Shown piece by piece: positions 1 to 12,426 of a DNA stretch of 64,000 nt. This DNA comes from Incurvaria masculella. Lineage: Eukaryota; Arthropoda; Insecta; Lepidoptera; Incurvariidae. The stretch spans positions 9,687,001 through 9,751,000 of the forward strand of contig OX335656.1 of NCBI GenBank assembly GCA_946894095.1. The letters run 5' to 3'. Both the position numbers and the translations under genes were made by a program. The notes under the pieces are model-generated. The model was not told the DNA's origin. It did not search any database and saw only the letters and a program-made list of their open reading frames with translations. Within the stretch, counting starts at the first letter, position 1. Every line of letters begins with the position of its first letter.

Positions 1-664
1 TATTTAGGCACCATTCACATATGTATTAAGGTAACCAGAAATTATCAATAAAATTGATCTGGGATGAATATAGGTAATTTTAGAAGAGATGAGTGTATTT
101 ATATTTTCATTTGGTAACGATTAAATTCTCTGTCTCTCGAGACAAAGTCCATATTTTTTTTCCATATTTTAACAAAACTATAAAAAAAAACAAATATTTT
201 ATAAACAATATATCTAAGAAATAAAACAAACAAACACATTGAAATACAGAAATCATATTTCACATAAGTCTATTTATTTATTTAATAAATAAATAAATAA
301 ATAACGATGGACACCGGACCAATACTCAAATTAATATAAATATTTTTCCGATTCCAATGCGGCAATTGTACATTTTGTACAATTTTGTACAATTGTACAG
401 TTGTTCGACATGAAAATGCGGTTCTTGAATACGCTTACGAAGTATCGTCTCAAAGCCAAAACATTTAAATTAAGATCAAAATTTATTCTTAATAATATTA
501 AAAAATATATGCTATCTGAATCATTCAAAATATTTTGTTTAAAAAAACATAAAGGAATTATAAATATAATAATAAATATACATTTTATCATTTATAAAAT
601 ATTAAATCTTTGAACCTTGACTCAGTAAAAGTAAAAAAGTTATGGTCAGAGTTACTGGAAACGG
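1..664. other. AT-rich intergenic DNA, no gene seen
   Basis: No convincing coding region. Short open frames on both strands are low-complexity, Lys/Asn/Ile/Phe-rich translations of AT-rich DNA. Positions about 271-304 form a small AT palindrome (TATT repeats followed by AATA repeats). Confidence 0.6.
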
Positions 665-1214
665 GTAAGGTGGCCCAACCCGGCGGGCCTAACTCATTCG
701 CGGGCACGGTACAAAACCGTGCTGTGGCGCTCTGTGACCTTCTCTGTTTCAAAGAATAAGACAGGCTCCGTGATGAGGAAGATGCAACATGTCCACAAAA
801 AAGACAATGTGCATAGCGTATGATTTGGTAAGATTTACGAAAATTTTAATTTCAAAACGACTTATAGCTAAAAGCAAACCACGACCGCTGTAGTCAAAAA
901 TCTAACAAAAACCGAATAGATTATAAATGTTGATTATATAAGCTACGTCTGATGACTAATCTTTTTAAGGTATTCTTACTTTATCATTGCGTAATCCACC
1001 ACCAAAGTTATTTTATAAAACGCGCGAAAAATTCGAACTTTCGGACCTTATAACTTAGAAACTAAACACAATTTTACAATGCCAATGGTCATCAGACATC
1101 TAGTTCGATCAAATAAAGCAATTTGGAGCAACATTTTGGATCTCTAACAAGAAATATGGGCGTGATCTTCTTTCCCCTTTTGCATGGGGAGATGAGCGGG
1201 ATGGGCCGCCTTAA
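665..1214. mobile_element. TTAA-flanked MITE, family A, copy 1
   Basis: This is one of five related copies (others near 11877, 14641, 21188 and 37275). The ends are inverted: AAGGTGGCCCAACCCG on the left and the complement of a close variant on the right, followed by TTAA at 1211-1214. The left TTAA is changed to GTAA here. It is 550 bp, the same span as copies 2 and 4, and has no long open frame. A TTAA target with inverted termini is the pattern of piggyBac-like non-autonomous elements; that assignment is inference. Confidence 0.8.
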
Positions 1215-2726
1215 GGTTAGTTTTGAAATGACGAATAATAAGTTTAAGGGACTAGGTATAATTGAAAAGGAGGACTGCTTAGGCAGTTTTATTTGGCCGC
1301 TCAAGAGTAATCTCTAGCAGCCTGGTCGTGTGAACGTCTAAAGGCACAACCTCTTGTGTAGTATATTACTTTAAGTACATATATTTATTTATTTACTCTT
1401 TAACACATACATGTGAAGGGCGAGCTTATCGCTAAAAAACGTGTATATAGTAGTAGAAGTTAATTTAAAAAAATAATTGTTTTCTTAAAAACTAATTAAA
1501 TACGAGACTAAATAAAAAAACTTATAACCGAAAATCATAGACACACACACATACACAACTTTAGTAAATTTTCGGAACGATAATCAAACCAAAATGATTT
1601 AATGATGTGACACTGAAAATAGTTATAAAAGTTAACATAGTTTTTTTTCTGCTTAAATATTTTCTCACTCTGTACTTAAATGAATTTAGAGATTCACTTA
1701 CTCTTACTTCGTCGGGCAGCCACATACAAAACTACACAGTATTAACCCTTAGATTCGTCGTGATTTTTCTACCTTTTATAAATTCAATTCAAATCTTTGT
1801 TGCTCCAAAATATTTTAAACAAACCAAAAAATGGCTATAGATGCAGTGGTTTAGGATTCTAATGAAATGGTTAAATGGCATTAAATACTTTATGAGGAAG
1901 AATAGGGAAAAAAAAACTTTTATGGAGAAAGTATACTAATTTCCGATTTCATATATTTTAAACCGTCCGTATTTTAAGCCCATGCGAGGCAAAACCTAGT
2001 CAATTCAAAATATTATTTCAGTCGGCTGCTATTTTTGTTTGTTTTAACCCGACTGCGGTGAAGCAAAAAAGGACGTTATCATTGTCGATTTCTCCATAAT
2101 TTTCGTATGTGTTAAGGTATGTTTCCTTATATTTTTTTTCTACTTTTTATCGGAGCACCTACACTCAGATAAAAAGTGGACAATCATCGATCTTCCCTTG
2201 GTGCCTTCGTCATTGAGATAAATCCTCGTATGGTATTCTGACCCTAGGCCTCCAAAACGTTGAAAACGGATGGTTTTATTATGATATATCTGCGTTCTAC
2301 AATTATTTGGTGTCCCTTATCGCGTTAGTAGCTGCACCAATTAGATGATAGCTGTATCAATTTAGTTCTTGTAATGACACAAACGACCAAACGACATAAA
2401 CAGTTCATTGTATTATTTTGCTTGGTTCATTGTATTGCAAAGCTGTATCAATGTGTATTTTTTTATTAAAGTGTTATCAAGGATGCCTTGCTAACATATA
2501 AGAGTTCGATTTACAAAATAACCATCTAAGGGTCCGCGCTAATTGGTTTAGTCTAACGCGAATCTAGATGGCCGCTGTATTGAAAAGTTGAAATCAACAT
2601 TTATTTTCTACCTATATGCTGCAATCTAATTTAAAATGTATATCAGCTAGGCTATATCATAAAACCACCTAAATGTCAGTTCAAACTGCAATGCGACGAG
2701 ACGACTACTGACGCAGCGTGTATATT
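1215..2726. other. Intergenic DNA, no gene seen
   Basis: AT-rich sequence without splice-flanked coding segments or recognisable protein similarity. An A-rich stretch lies at 1907-1917. It ends where the 5'-truncated copy of the family C MITE begins. Confidence 0.5.
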
Positions 2727-3082
2727 ATAAAGTTGTTTGCACACATAACGCAAAAAGTATTTCACTTTAAGCCACGAATTAATAATAAAAGTTAAATATA
2801 TTCATATTACTTGCCGCGAAATGAATTTTACAATTTCACAATTTCAGGATTATTGGTTTTGTTACAATTTATTTAAATACGATTTTTATTTAACAGCGCC
2901 ATCTAGCGGTGTAAAACTTCTAATCGGCAATTACAACGAAACCATTAAAACTGAAATTGTGAATATATTTTCGCTGCAACTACTATGGCTATATTTAATA
3001 TTTTTGACGAATTCGTGCCTTAAAGTGCAATACTTTTTGCGTTCTGTGTAAAAAAAACATTGTATGGGTCGGAACATCCTCG
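2727..3082. mobile_element. TTAA MITE family C, copy 1 (left end truncated)
   Basis: The sequence from 2727 matches 3658-3904 nearly base for base, then continues into the segment found at 14295-14351. It ends with TATGGGTCGGAACATCC, which is the inverted terminus of the family. The left terminus is missing and the right TTAA is degenerate. It contains the GCGCCATCTAGCGG motif at about 2896. This uninterrupted copy shows what the split copy at 3638-14355 looked like before insertion. Confidence 0.75.
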
Positions 3083-3485
3083 CTAATGTATATTTGTTAA
3101 TTGGCTATTATTATAACTTTTAGCGTATAGCTACAATAATTAAGTGTTTCAGAAAATGGAACCGTATACAGGTGTGATGAAAATGTTAGGTACCTGTTAA
3201 CTATTATATAACTAAATAACTATAAATAACTAATATATAACTAAATTAAGTATCACTTATATTCCTTGTTTTGTATTTAATGTATTCTCACATGTGAATT
3301 GCAACGCCATCTGTTGGCGCTTATTATTCAAGTCCAGCCTACGCAGTTAGTAGACGTTTTTCGACAAGCGCATCTCTCGGGTTATCCTGGGATAAGCATA
3401 TCTTAATTAGGTGTTAATACCATTGATACATACGTAAATTTAATCACACAATATCGGGAGTTTGACTTGTTCTTGCTCGGTTTTG

Positions 3486-3610
3486 AATAATCGCAATACC
3501 TTACTCCGGAATCTTTCCGTCTAGAAAATCGCTGTGACGGCTAAGAGCGGTTTTCTCGACTGAAAGATTCCTGATTCTGAGCACGGAATTCCAATAGGCC
3601 TACTGATCAA
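3486..3610. repeat. Palindromic repeat, 'GAAAGATTCC' family
   Basis: Inverted halves around 3510 and 3560 share GAATCTTTC and the complement GAAAGATTC, with CGGTTTTCTCGACTG on the right half. Related copies are at 13142-13394, 44150-44270 and 47690-47800. They are probably small MITEs of one family. Confidence 0.55.
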
Positions 3611-4320
3611 ACTTTTCGTAGTCCACGTGTGTAATGCTTAAGGCTGTTCCGACCCATATAAAGTTGTTTGCAGACATAAGGCAAAAAGTATTGCACTTTA
3701 AGCCACGAATTAATAATAAAAGTTTAATATAGACATATTACTTGCAGCGAAAACAATTTCACAATTTCAGGATTATTGGTTTTGTTACAATTTATTTAAA
3801 TACGATTTTTATTTAACAGCGCCATCTAACGGTGTAAAACTTCTAATCGGCAATTACAACGAAACCATTAAACCTGAAATTGTGAATATGTTTTCGCTGC
3901 AACTACACGCTAAAAACAGTTGTCTTAAACTGACGCAATTTGCGTTCATCCAAAGACATTATTGTCTTCCATATAAGGAAGACAGATTATTTTTAAATAT
4001 TGAATAATATATTGTTAACTGGTTTTTTTTTATCCAATACATTACTGTCTTAGTTGGGAGATAGATACATAATCTGTCCAAGAATAATGTTACTAAAGAA
4101 AAACTTAATTTGAGAATATCAGTCTTGTTGGAAGACCTAGTACTATTGCCTTTAAAATATGAAATTCTTGCATTAAGAATATAAATTTGAAACTGAAAAT
4201 GGTAGTTTCTTGCATCAAGAATAATGCCAACGTGAATAAGAATTATTTTACTTAGATCAAAACATTATTATTTCGCTCCGATAAAAATATTTTCTTGGGT
4301 TCACATTATAAATGTATTCT

Positions 4321-4740
4321 CTGGAAGCAATATTGTTCTTGCCCTTATTGAAAATGTTTACTCAACTCGAAAAACTTATTTTCTTAATTCAATGTTCAAA
4401 TAGTTTGCTTGAAGATAGTTTGAATATATTTCAGGAAGATTAAATTTTTGTAGTGACCATTTATTACTATTGATTGCAAAAATTAGTCCACTTAAATTTT
4501 CAGTAGGTACCAAAAATGTTTTAGTATCTAGTAAATAGACCCGAACATATTTTGAGTTAAAAAATTTAAGTTAACTAATTTTTGCAATTAATAGTAATAA
4601 ATGGTCGCTACAAGAATTTAATCTTCCTGAAATATATTCAAACTGTCTTCAAACAAATTATTTGAACATTGAATTAAGGAAATAAGTTTTTTGAGTTGAG
4701 TAAACATTTTCAATAAGGGCAAGAATAATAGTGCTTCCAG
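4321..4740. repeat. Fold-back with 180 bp arms
   Basis: Left arm 4321-4500 and right arm 4561-4740 are imperfect reverse complements separated by about 60 bp. Matching ends are CTGGAAGCA and TGCTTCCAG. It lies inside the TA-flanked element. Confidence 0.75.
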
Positions 4741-4907
4741 AAAATTCTCGGGAAATCATTGTTAACAAAATTTATTCAAAATGTAATAAAGATTTCAGCG
4801 CTCAGTTTTTGAAAATGCAAATTGATTGGAAAAGGTTAAATTAGTTGAATAAGGTCGAGTTTGAGTAATATGAAAATAATTTTAAGCAAACCTGATTGAA
4901 ATTAGGT

Positions 4908-5363
4908 TGTGAGAAAACGAGAAGGGTGGACTGTATAGGTTAAACGAAGAAAAAGGATTTATAATGACGAAAAAGGCGACGAATAATTAATTAGTGCAGA
5001 CAGTACCTTTGCGGGGGCTCGGAGTTACCTTACACTGGCGCCGTTGAGGTGCAACGCCGCAACTCTGCGCCGGTTAGGGATCCCGCCGAGGATTATCTTA
5101 GCTACTGCACTTCGCGAGGCTAACCAGGGCTTAGTAATAGTAGCGAAGGCACTGTCTTTTAGCAATTGTCGAAAACTAACGAAAGCGAGAAAATCAAGAG
5201 ATGCTGCTTTTAGGAAGCTCAATGAAAAAGTGGTCAAATGTCAAAATTTTGATTTTAAAATTTGAATGGTGCCATAGACAATAGAATTTGCATTATTTAA
5301 ATCAAAAGGTCCAGTCATATGCAAAGTGTGACAAGCACATTTGGCTTTTACGAAAACTAAACA
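4908..5363 (-). repeat. 3' LTR of the BEL/Pao element
   Basis: 456 bp, starting TGTG and ending ACA on the plus strand, and nearly identical to 11038-11772 apart from the insertion there. The close match between LTRs points to fairly recent insertion, although the coding region is already broken. Confidence 0.92.
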
Positions 5364-5376
5364 TTCCGCCCACCAA
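5364..5376 (-). promoter_or_regulatory. Polypurine tract of the BEL/Pao element
   Basis: Read on the minus strand, the bases directly before the 3' LTR are TGGTGGGCGGAA, the expected place and composition for the plus-strand priming site. Confidence 0.65.
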
Positions 5377-5552
5377 AATACACAGTATTTTAACACAGCT
5401 ACAAAATAAAACTTAAATAAATAGAGAATGGATAAGAAAATCGATTATATTTAGGTAACGAAATTTTCTACAATAAATAAATAAAACCACCACCGAAAAA
5501 TACAAAAATAATACAAGAGTAAATTAATATATCAGGAAGATAAAAGAAGCGG

Positions 5553-7818
5553 TTACAACTTCACAACAGGTCTTTGAAGCTGTCCTGAAGCAGTGCGCAC
5601 TGTAACAACACGACAAATACCATCGGATCCAAGATGTAACTGTATGATCCGACCGACTCTCCATTTCATGGGAGGGCTAAGTTCATCAACAATTAGAACG
5701 ATGGTGCCCACCTTTAGGTTGGGGTGATCCTTATTCCACTTCAACCGTTGTTGAAGTGTGTGGAGATACTCCGTATGCCACCTTTTCCAAAAGTCCTGAT
5801 GCATACGTTGTATCAGTTGCCAACGGTAAAGTCTATTAATATTGCAGTTGCTAACATCTCGTTCTGGCACCGAAGATAAGGGTTCCAATGTCAAGAAATG
5901 TCCTGGAGTTAATGTGGACAAGTCCTGAGGATCTGAGCTTATTGGTGTCAGAGGACGTGAATTTAATAAGGCTTCGATTTGTGTTAATACTGTATAAAAC
6001 TCCTCATATGTTAAGCGTTGGAGACCGATAACTCTAGCTAAATGTGTTTTAACCGACTTTATACCTGCTTCTGCCAGCCCTGAGAAGTGAGGAGTACCTG
6101 GTGGGTTGAACTTGAATGTAATTTCTTCCTGTTCAGCCGCACTGGCCATTATTGCCTGCAAGGTATTACTGGGGCCAACAAAGTTAGTACCACGATCGGA
6201 GACCAGACTACTGACTCTACCACGACGAGCTACAAAGCGACGTAGTGCAGCTAAGAAAACGTCGGTAGTCAATTCCGATGCCAATTCTATGTGGACAGCC
6301 ATGGTTGATGTGCAAAGAAATACGCAGACATACGCTTTATATGACTTGGCGCCTCTATAGCGACCGAGCGAAATTGTGAATGGGCCGCCATAATCCACAG
6401 ATGAAGACGAGAAGGCTTTAAGTTGATTAATCTGATAAGCAGGGAGGTTGCCCATAAGCGGAAGGGGAGCCAGCTTAAGAGTGGCACGGAAACATTTACG
6501 GCAAAGCGAAATGACCTTTGGCGACAAAATCCAATAATTTTGGCAAAGCAAATGATGTAGAGTTTGCAGGCCTGGGTGCAAATATTTTTCATGATAGCCT
6601 TGGATTATGAGAAATGTTAAGCGATGTTTTCGAGGAAGTAGAACAGGGTGCTTGCTGTCATAATTAATATTTGCTTGTGTAAGACGACCGCACACCCTCA
6701 AAAGACCTGCCTCATCGATAAAAGGCATTAGTTTACGAAGAGATTTGGGAAGCTTGTTAAAGCATGATTTTGCTATAGCAGTTCTTTCTTCAGAGAAAGC
6801 GACTTCTTGAGTGTATTTGATCAAGAAGTTCAATGCATTATCCCGTTCAGTGGCCGAAAGGGGTCCAGTAGCTTTCTGGCTTGGATGGTTAGCATTAAAT
6901 ATGAAACGAGAGCAATATGCTAATACGTTCACGATAGTTCGGAGAGAAGAATATTTGTTCAAGAGGTCTTCAATAAAATCAAAGTGAATAGACGAGGAAA
7001 GAGTACAAATTTTCTTCTCACATTCAATGGTGTCCTGATCATCAATCAATAAGTCGAACCGGGGCCAAGTTTCTTCGGGTTCGATCAACCAACTGGGGCC
7101 GGTCCACCAAATATTATGATTTAAGAGTGCATGAGGTAGTAATCCACGAGACCCACAATCCGCGGGATTATCAGGAGACCTTACATGTCTCCAACTTTGG
7201 GGAGGTACATGATCTTGAATATGGCTAACTCGATTACTAATGAATGTTTTCCATTTTGAGGGAGATGATTTAATCCAGGTCAAGGCGACACTGGAATCTG
7301 ACCAAGCCTGTATATTTTCAATGACACAAAAAGGTGTTAAAGCAGCCATCACTGAGCGTATTAGATCCGATAAGAGCACCGCTGCACACAATTCCAAGCG
7401 GGGAACTGTGATACGTTTCAATGGTGAAACCTTGGATTTTGCACAAACCAGTCGTACCGAGCATTGATCATGATCTTCCATACGGAAGTATACCACAGCG
7501 CAATATCCTCGTTCGGAGGCATCACAAAATCCATGGAATCCTACGAGGAATCGATAGAGACGATAAAGATGATAATTCCGATACATATTTCTCCCACTGG
7601 TTAACAATGCTGGAGGGAGGGGCATCATCCCAAGAGATGCCCGCTGTCCAGAGCAGCTGAAGCAAATATTTAGCGAAGAATGTGATGGGAGCTAAAAAAC
7701 CAAGGGGATCGAAGATTCGAGCAATTTCAGAGAGGATGGTTCGCTTGGTGCATGGCCTTTCCATGACTGAAACACTGAACGAAAAGTAGTCCATAGTCGG
7801 TTGCCATTGCAGACCCAA
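5553..7818 (-). pseudogene. BEL/Pao pol remnant: RNase H, integrase, C-terminal DUF5641-like domain
   Basis: The main frame (7628-5553) covers the RNase H region, with an acidic SDSSVAL segment, then the integrase zinc-binding region and the catalytic core. Integrase acidic residues are visible as VDYGG, SDRGTNF and GLAEAGIKS (D, D and E). The C-terminal part, with KVGTIVLIVDE and WRVGRI, is the small domain usual in Pao integrases. An upstream piece (7818-7522) lies in another frame and overlaps it, so a frameshift separates the two near 7600. The protein would act in cDNA integration of the retroelement. It is not functional as it stands. Confidence 0.88.
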
Positions 7819-7824
7819 AATTTT

Positions 7825-8761
7825 TTATGAAATATCTACGTCATCAAAATCATGGAATTTGTTGCCGAACAGATCCGACGGTTCTAGATCTGCAACAAAC
7901 TCTTGTGTGTTTGTCGTCCATTTTCGAAGATGGAATCCCGCTGATGTAAACAATTTGGTCAGCTCACATCTTAATTTTACGGCTTCAGCAAGATTATTGG
8001 AGCAGGTAACGACATCATCGATGTACAAATCACGTTCCAAAATAGAAGCTGCGGCGGGATATTGATCTCTACCATCTCTAGCTAGTTGAGCGATGGTTCG
8101 CAGCGCTTGGAACGGAGCAGAAGTCACCCCATAAGTCACGGTCAATAACCTATAATCATGAACCGGTTCATTCCGTGTTGCTCTCCATAAAATCCGTTGG
8201 TAATCTGCGTCCTCAGGATTCACCAATATCTGTCTATACATTTGCTTCACATCAGCCGTGAACACGACTGAATGCCAACGAAAACGTATTAACAAATCAA
8301 AAAATGTTTGTTTGTAGCTTTTCACCTGGAAGCAGACAGCTATTTAGATAAGCACCGAGACTATCCTTCGCACTGGCATCAAAAACTACACGAAGAGGTG
8401 TGCTAGTTGATTCTGGTTTTAATATGCCATGGTGCGGGATGTAGAAGAAGTTACCATTGTCAATTTGTGGTGGCGAAATCTTTTCCAAATGTTTATTGGC
8501 GGCGTAATCATCCATAAAGGCAACATAACTTTTACGAAAATCTGGATTTATTTCAAGACGTCTCTCCAGCGAAAAAAGCCGTTTAAGGGCTAAGGACCGA
8601 GAACCCGAAAATGTTGGTTTTGGTTCTGGATTACGAAAAGGTAATGGGACAACATATCTGCCTCCATTATCACGAGAATAATTTTCAACGAAAGATTTTT
8701 CGCATAAAGCTTCCTCTGGCGATAAAATTTTAGAAGACGGAGATGGTACACTCTCAAGCTC
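7825..8761 (-). pseudogene. BEL/Pao reverse transcriptase remnant
   Basis: Two frames meet near 8310. The first (about 8761-8297) carries the amino-terminal RT part, with RVVFDASAK. The second (8325-7825) carries FTADVKQMYRQI, the catalytic box YIDDVV and following thumb sequence. A stop codon at 7825-7827 and another before 8761 interrupt the polyprotein. The YxDD box identifies the RT, and the flanking words are typical of Pao elements. Confidence 0.88.
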
Positions 8762-9298
8762 CTAAAACCGTTTCAGTGATTGGTCGAGTGAAGTATGGAG
8801 TGAGACGAAACATGGGTTTGACGACAAATTTGGGTTTGCACAGTGAGCACCACCCATTAAAACCCAACCGAATATAGTATTAATAGCATTGGGCTGCAAT
8901 GCATCACCACGCACCAAACCTGGTAGCAACGAAGACGAAAAAATGTCTACATCAAGTAGAGCATCGATAGGTCCAGGATGGGCGAAATGGCGATCAGCTA
9001 GTTTTAAGCCCTGTATAAATTTCCAATGTGAAGCATCGAAACGAGAGCTGGGAAGCTCTGGACAGATTGTTGGCAACACTAACATGCTGACAGCTATATT
9101 GGTAGCATGTTCAGTTTCAGTAGGCCTGATTGAGCATGATAAACTGCCAAGTGGCTCGGTTGTGGATCTACCGATGCCGTTTATTGATACACAATTTTTG
9201 TGAAGAGTCAGACCAAGTCTTTTTTGACAAGATTCGGACAAGAAACTAGCTTCTGAACCACTGTCGAGTAATGCTCTAATTTTCAAATATTTTCCCAT
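8762..9298 (-). pseudogene. BEL/Pao aspartic protease remnant
   Basis: The frame contains the active-site segment ALLDSGSEASFL (D-S-G type) near its start, as in Pao retropepsins. It is in the same frame as the zinc-knuckle piece upstream, separated from it by one stop at 9299-9301, and it ends at another stop at 8762-8764. Confidence 0.82.
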
Positions 9299-9709
9299 TT
9301 AGTCCATAACTTCAATTTTCACAGTCGATAGAAGAACAAGGTGTGTGCGTGATGTGGGAATGTTGCTAGTCAGCGCGACAGGTTGAATGGACAAGGGATT
9401 TGGTTTGACCGGTCCTGTCTCGGGCTCCGAGCGAGTAAAATGCAAGGTACTATGATGCGAGAATTTACAAGTCGAGCATCGAGATTTGGATGGACCATTT
9501 TTTACTGAATGTGACGATGACAGGCAGTTAATACACAGCCTTTTTTCTTTAGCCAAACGATAACGAGCGGGGGGATCCAGCTCTAGGAACTTGGGACAGC
9601 AATAAACATTATGTGTTTCCGAACAAATGATACAGCTAGGGGCAGTAGTGATGAAACATCTTTTATTTACGCTCGAAGTTCCCTGATGAGATGTAACCTT
9701 TTTTTTCAC
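9299..9709 (-). pseudogene. BEL/Pao gag zinc-knuckle region
   Basis: Cys/His clusters (CIICSETHNVYCCPKF, then CINCLSSSHS and CSTCKFSHHSTLH) match the paired knuckles that follow gag in Pao elements. This frame differs from that of the gag piece upstream and overlaps it by about 45 bp, so a frameshift lies near 9700. Confidence 0.85.
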
Positions 9710-10592
9710 TGTCTTTTCTCACTGCTTGTGCAGGCGGAATAGTAGTGAGGTTAGCCAATATTAAGGCATGAAAACGTTTTCTTACGAAGGATTGTAACTT
9801 TTCAAACAAAGGCATCTCATCAGACTGGTGTTCGAGTTCAAATAACTCCCGAGTCACTCGGTCTAACTTGGACCAAAATAAATGCACTAGCATGAAGTTT
9901 TTGTCTGGCAAATTAAACTTTTCGAGAATCGCTAGGTTTTCTACAAAATTATTGTCTAGTCTTTTTAGGTCGATGGCATTAGAAACTTTGACAGGCTCGC
10001 ACGAAAGAAGTTTTTCATAAACGGTGGATGCAAGTTGGCGTGTGCGGTTGTAATGTCGATAAAGGGTGTCATAGGCATTTTTATAGTTTGCATTGGTGAT
10101 TGGGAATCCTTTAATGAGACTGAGGGGTTCATTTTCCAAGGATGAAATCAAGTAATGTAATTTTTCAACATCGGACATTTCCTTTTTGTTGTGCACCAAT
10201 GAATTAAAAATGTCAATAAAAGGCAACCAATCTTCTAACTTCCCATTAAATGTTTTAAGAGTTATTCGGGGAAGTTTTAAATTAGTGGTCGTGGTATGAG
10301 AGGTGTAGATGGGCGCCTGGGAAGTCTTAAGGTATTTTCTTACAATGATTACATTATTATCAAACTGTTTAGTCACCTGTAGTTCATGATGCCTCGAGCC
10401 AATATCACATCTGGTCACCAATTGTATTTGTGCACTGTGAAAACTGGAAATAATGTCCGAAAGGCCTGTGCATGCAACTTCGAAATCCACTAAATCTCCG
10501 TGAGATAATTCCACTAAATTTTCCATACGAAGCACTGCATAGTCTCGCTCCACACGCCACTGATCTTCACCCTCACTATTCTTACCACCCAT
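9663..10592 (-). pseudogene. BEL/Pao gag (DUF1759-type) remnant
   Basis: The first ATG in frame is at 10592-10590. The frame holds LPRITLKTFNGKLEDW and the following helical region, typical of the gag domain (DUF1759) of Pao retroelements, which forms the particle shell. It ends where the zinc-knuckle frame takes over. The 5' leader, 10593-11037, is non-coding. Confidence 0.85.
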
Positions 10593-11037
10593 TTTATGTT
10601 CAAATGGAATAATACGAAAATAACACAAAGATAATTGCTTAGACGAAGCTTAGGTTGATAAGAACTGTAATGTTATAAAATAAAAATGCCAGTCAAATCA
10701 AATTTCGAATCGAAATAATTTGAGAGTACCCACAAATATTTGATGTTGTGAAATTTTATAATTTGAATAAATTTAACTGTTGCCAATAAGCATTTAGTGT
10801 TTTAAATATAAATACGTATACAATTATGTATTTATGTACGAAAACGATAAAGATATATCCATATAAATATACCACGAAACAGACAAACGATAATGTTTGC
10901 TAAAACTGTGTTAAAACTTTTTTAAATTTGATGATTTTACTAATGGAACCAATGAATAATAAATACAAAAACCACTGTAAATGTAGATTATTTCAATAAC
11001 TAGCCGATGGGTCAATTATATTCGGCCGAAGGATCAA

Positions 11038-11772
11038 TGTCAGAAAACGAGAAGGGTGGACTGTATAGGTTAAACGAAGAAAAAGGATTTATAATGACGA
11101 AAAAGGCGACGAATAATTAATTAGTGCAGACAGTACCTTTGCGGGGGCTCGGAGTTACCTTACACTGGCGCCGTTGAGGTGCAACGCCGCAACTCTGCGC
11201 CGGTTAGGGATCCCGCCGAGGATTATCTTAGCTACTGCACTTCGCGAGGCTAACCAGCGGCCTTATTGCCGAACAGCGACTGTCGCTGCCAGCGTCGGTG
11301 TCGCTGCTAACGATTCATCGCATACAACATTTTGTAGCTACCGTTACTGCAGATAAAAGATAGGCAACCGCATTTATTTTTTATCCGTAGCTGCCATCGA
11401 TATAGTATATGTCGTCGGTATCAGTAATCCATGGTAAGTCGATGGTAGCCGCAAAATTTTGTATGCGATGACTCGTTAGCAGCGATACCGACGCTGGCAG
11501 CGACAGTCGCTGTTCGGCAATAAGGCCGCAGGGCTTAGTAATAGTAGCGAAGGCACTGTCTTTTAGCAATTTTCGAAAACTAACGAAAGCGAGAAAATCA
11601 AGAGATGCTGCTTCTAGGAAGCTCAATGAAAAAGTGGTCAAATGTCAAAATGGCAGTTTGATTTTAAAATTTGAATGGTGCCATAGACAATAGAATTTGC
11701 ATTATTTAAATCAAAAGGTCCAGTCATAAGCAAAGTGTGACAAGCACATTTGGCTTGTACGAAAACTAAACA
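11038..11772 (-). repeat. 5' LTR of the BEL/Pao element, carrying a MITE
   Basis: 735 bp against 456 bp for the other LTR. The difference is a 271 bp palindromic insertion at 11258-11528 plus a 3 bp duplication. Otherwise the two LTRs differ at few positions. The insertion is later than the retrotransposition event. Confidence 0.9.
11258..11528. mobile_element. 271 bp palindromic MITE in the LTR
   Basis: Perfect terminal inverted repeats begin CGGCCTTATTGCCGAACAGC, and the complementarity continues imperfectly for roughly 90-100 bp on each side. The sequence CAG is duplicated at 11255-11257 and 11529-11531, and comparison with the empty site in the other LTR (about 5121-5127) confirms it. 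A 3 bp target would fit Harbinger- or CACTA-like elements, but the ends do not match either classic terminus. Confidence 0.9.
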
Positions 11773-11876
11773 TAGGTTAAGATAGTTTTTATATTAATAT
11801 AAAAAGTGACTATTATAATGAAAGGCCTATGAGAGCAATTGAGCGGCCCGATTAAACCACTAGGCGCTGACATACT

Positions 11877-12426
11877 TTAAGGCGGCCCAACCCGGCGGGC
11901 CTAACTCATTCGCGGGCACGGTACAAAACCGTGCTGTTGCGCTCTGGGACCTTCTCTGTTTCAAAGAATAAGACAGGCTCCGTGATGAGGAAGATGCAAC
12001 ATGTCCACATAAAAGACAATGTGCATAGTGTATGATTTGGTAAGATTTACGAAAATTTTAATTTCAAAACGACTTATAGCTAAAAGTAAACGACGACCGC
12101 TGTAGTCAAAAATCTAACAAAAACCAAATATATCATAAATCTTGATTAAATAAGCTATGTCTGATGACTAATCTTTTTACGATGTTCTTACTTTATCATA
12201 GCGTAATCCACCTCCAAAGTTATCGTGTAAAGCGCGCGAAAAATTCGAACTTTCGGACCTTATAACTTATAAACCAAACATAATTTTACAATGCCAATGG
12301 TCATCAGACATCTAGTTCGATCAAATAAAGCTATTTTGAGCAAAATTTTGGATCTCTGACAAGAAATATGGGCGTGATCTTCTTTCCCCTTTTGTATGGG
12401 GAGATGAGCGGGTTGGGCCACCTTAA
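11877..12426. mobile_element. TTAA MITE family A, copy 2
   Basis: 550 bp between TTAA at 11877-11880 and TTAA at 12423-12426, with inverted termini GGCGGCCCAACCCGG and CGGGTTGGGCCACC. Same orientation as copies 1 and 4. Confidence 0.88.

Larger units (their letters stand above)
4908..11772 (-). mobile_element. BEL/Pao LTR retrotransposon, inactive
   Basis: A complete element structure on the minus strand: two LTRs beginning TGT and ending ACA, a purine-rich tract next to the left LTR, and gag-pol remnants in order gag, zinc knuckles, protease, reverse transcriptase, RNase H and integrase. A 5 bp target duplication TAGGT lies at 4903-4907 and 11773-11777, the usual length for BEL/Pao. It is about 6.87 kb, including a 271 bp MITE in the right (5') LTR. 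Coding frames are broken by several stops and frameshifts. No envelope-like frame was seen. A primer-binding site next to 11037 is not obvious. Confidence 0.93.

Noticed and set aside
5025..5265. Small proteins in the BEL LTRs on both strands
   Set aside because: They are open frames within LTR sequence repeated at both ends, without independent support.
10593..11037. tRNA primer-binding site of the BEL element
   Set aside because: The sequence next to the LTR edge does not begin with TGG and I could not match a tRNA 3' end with confidence.
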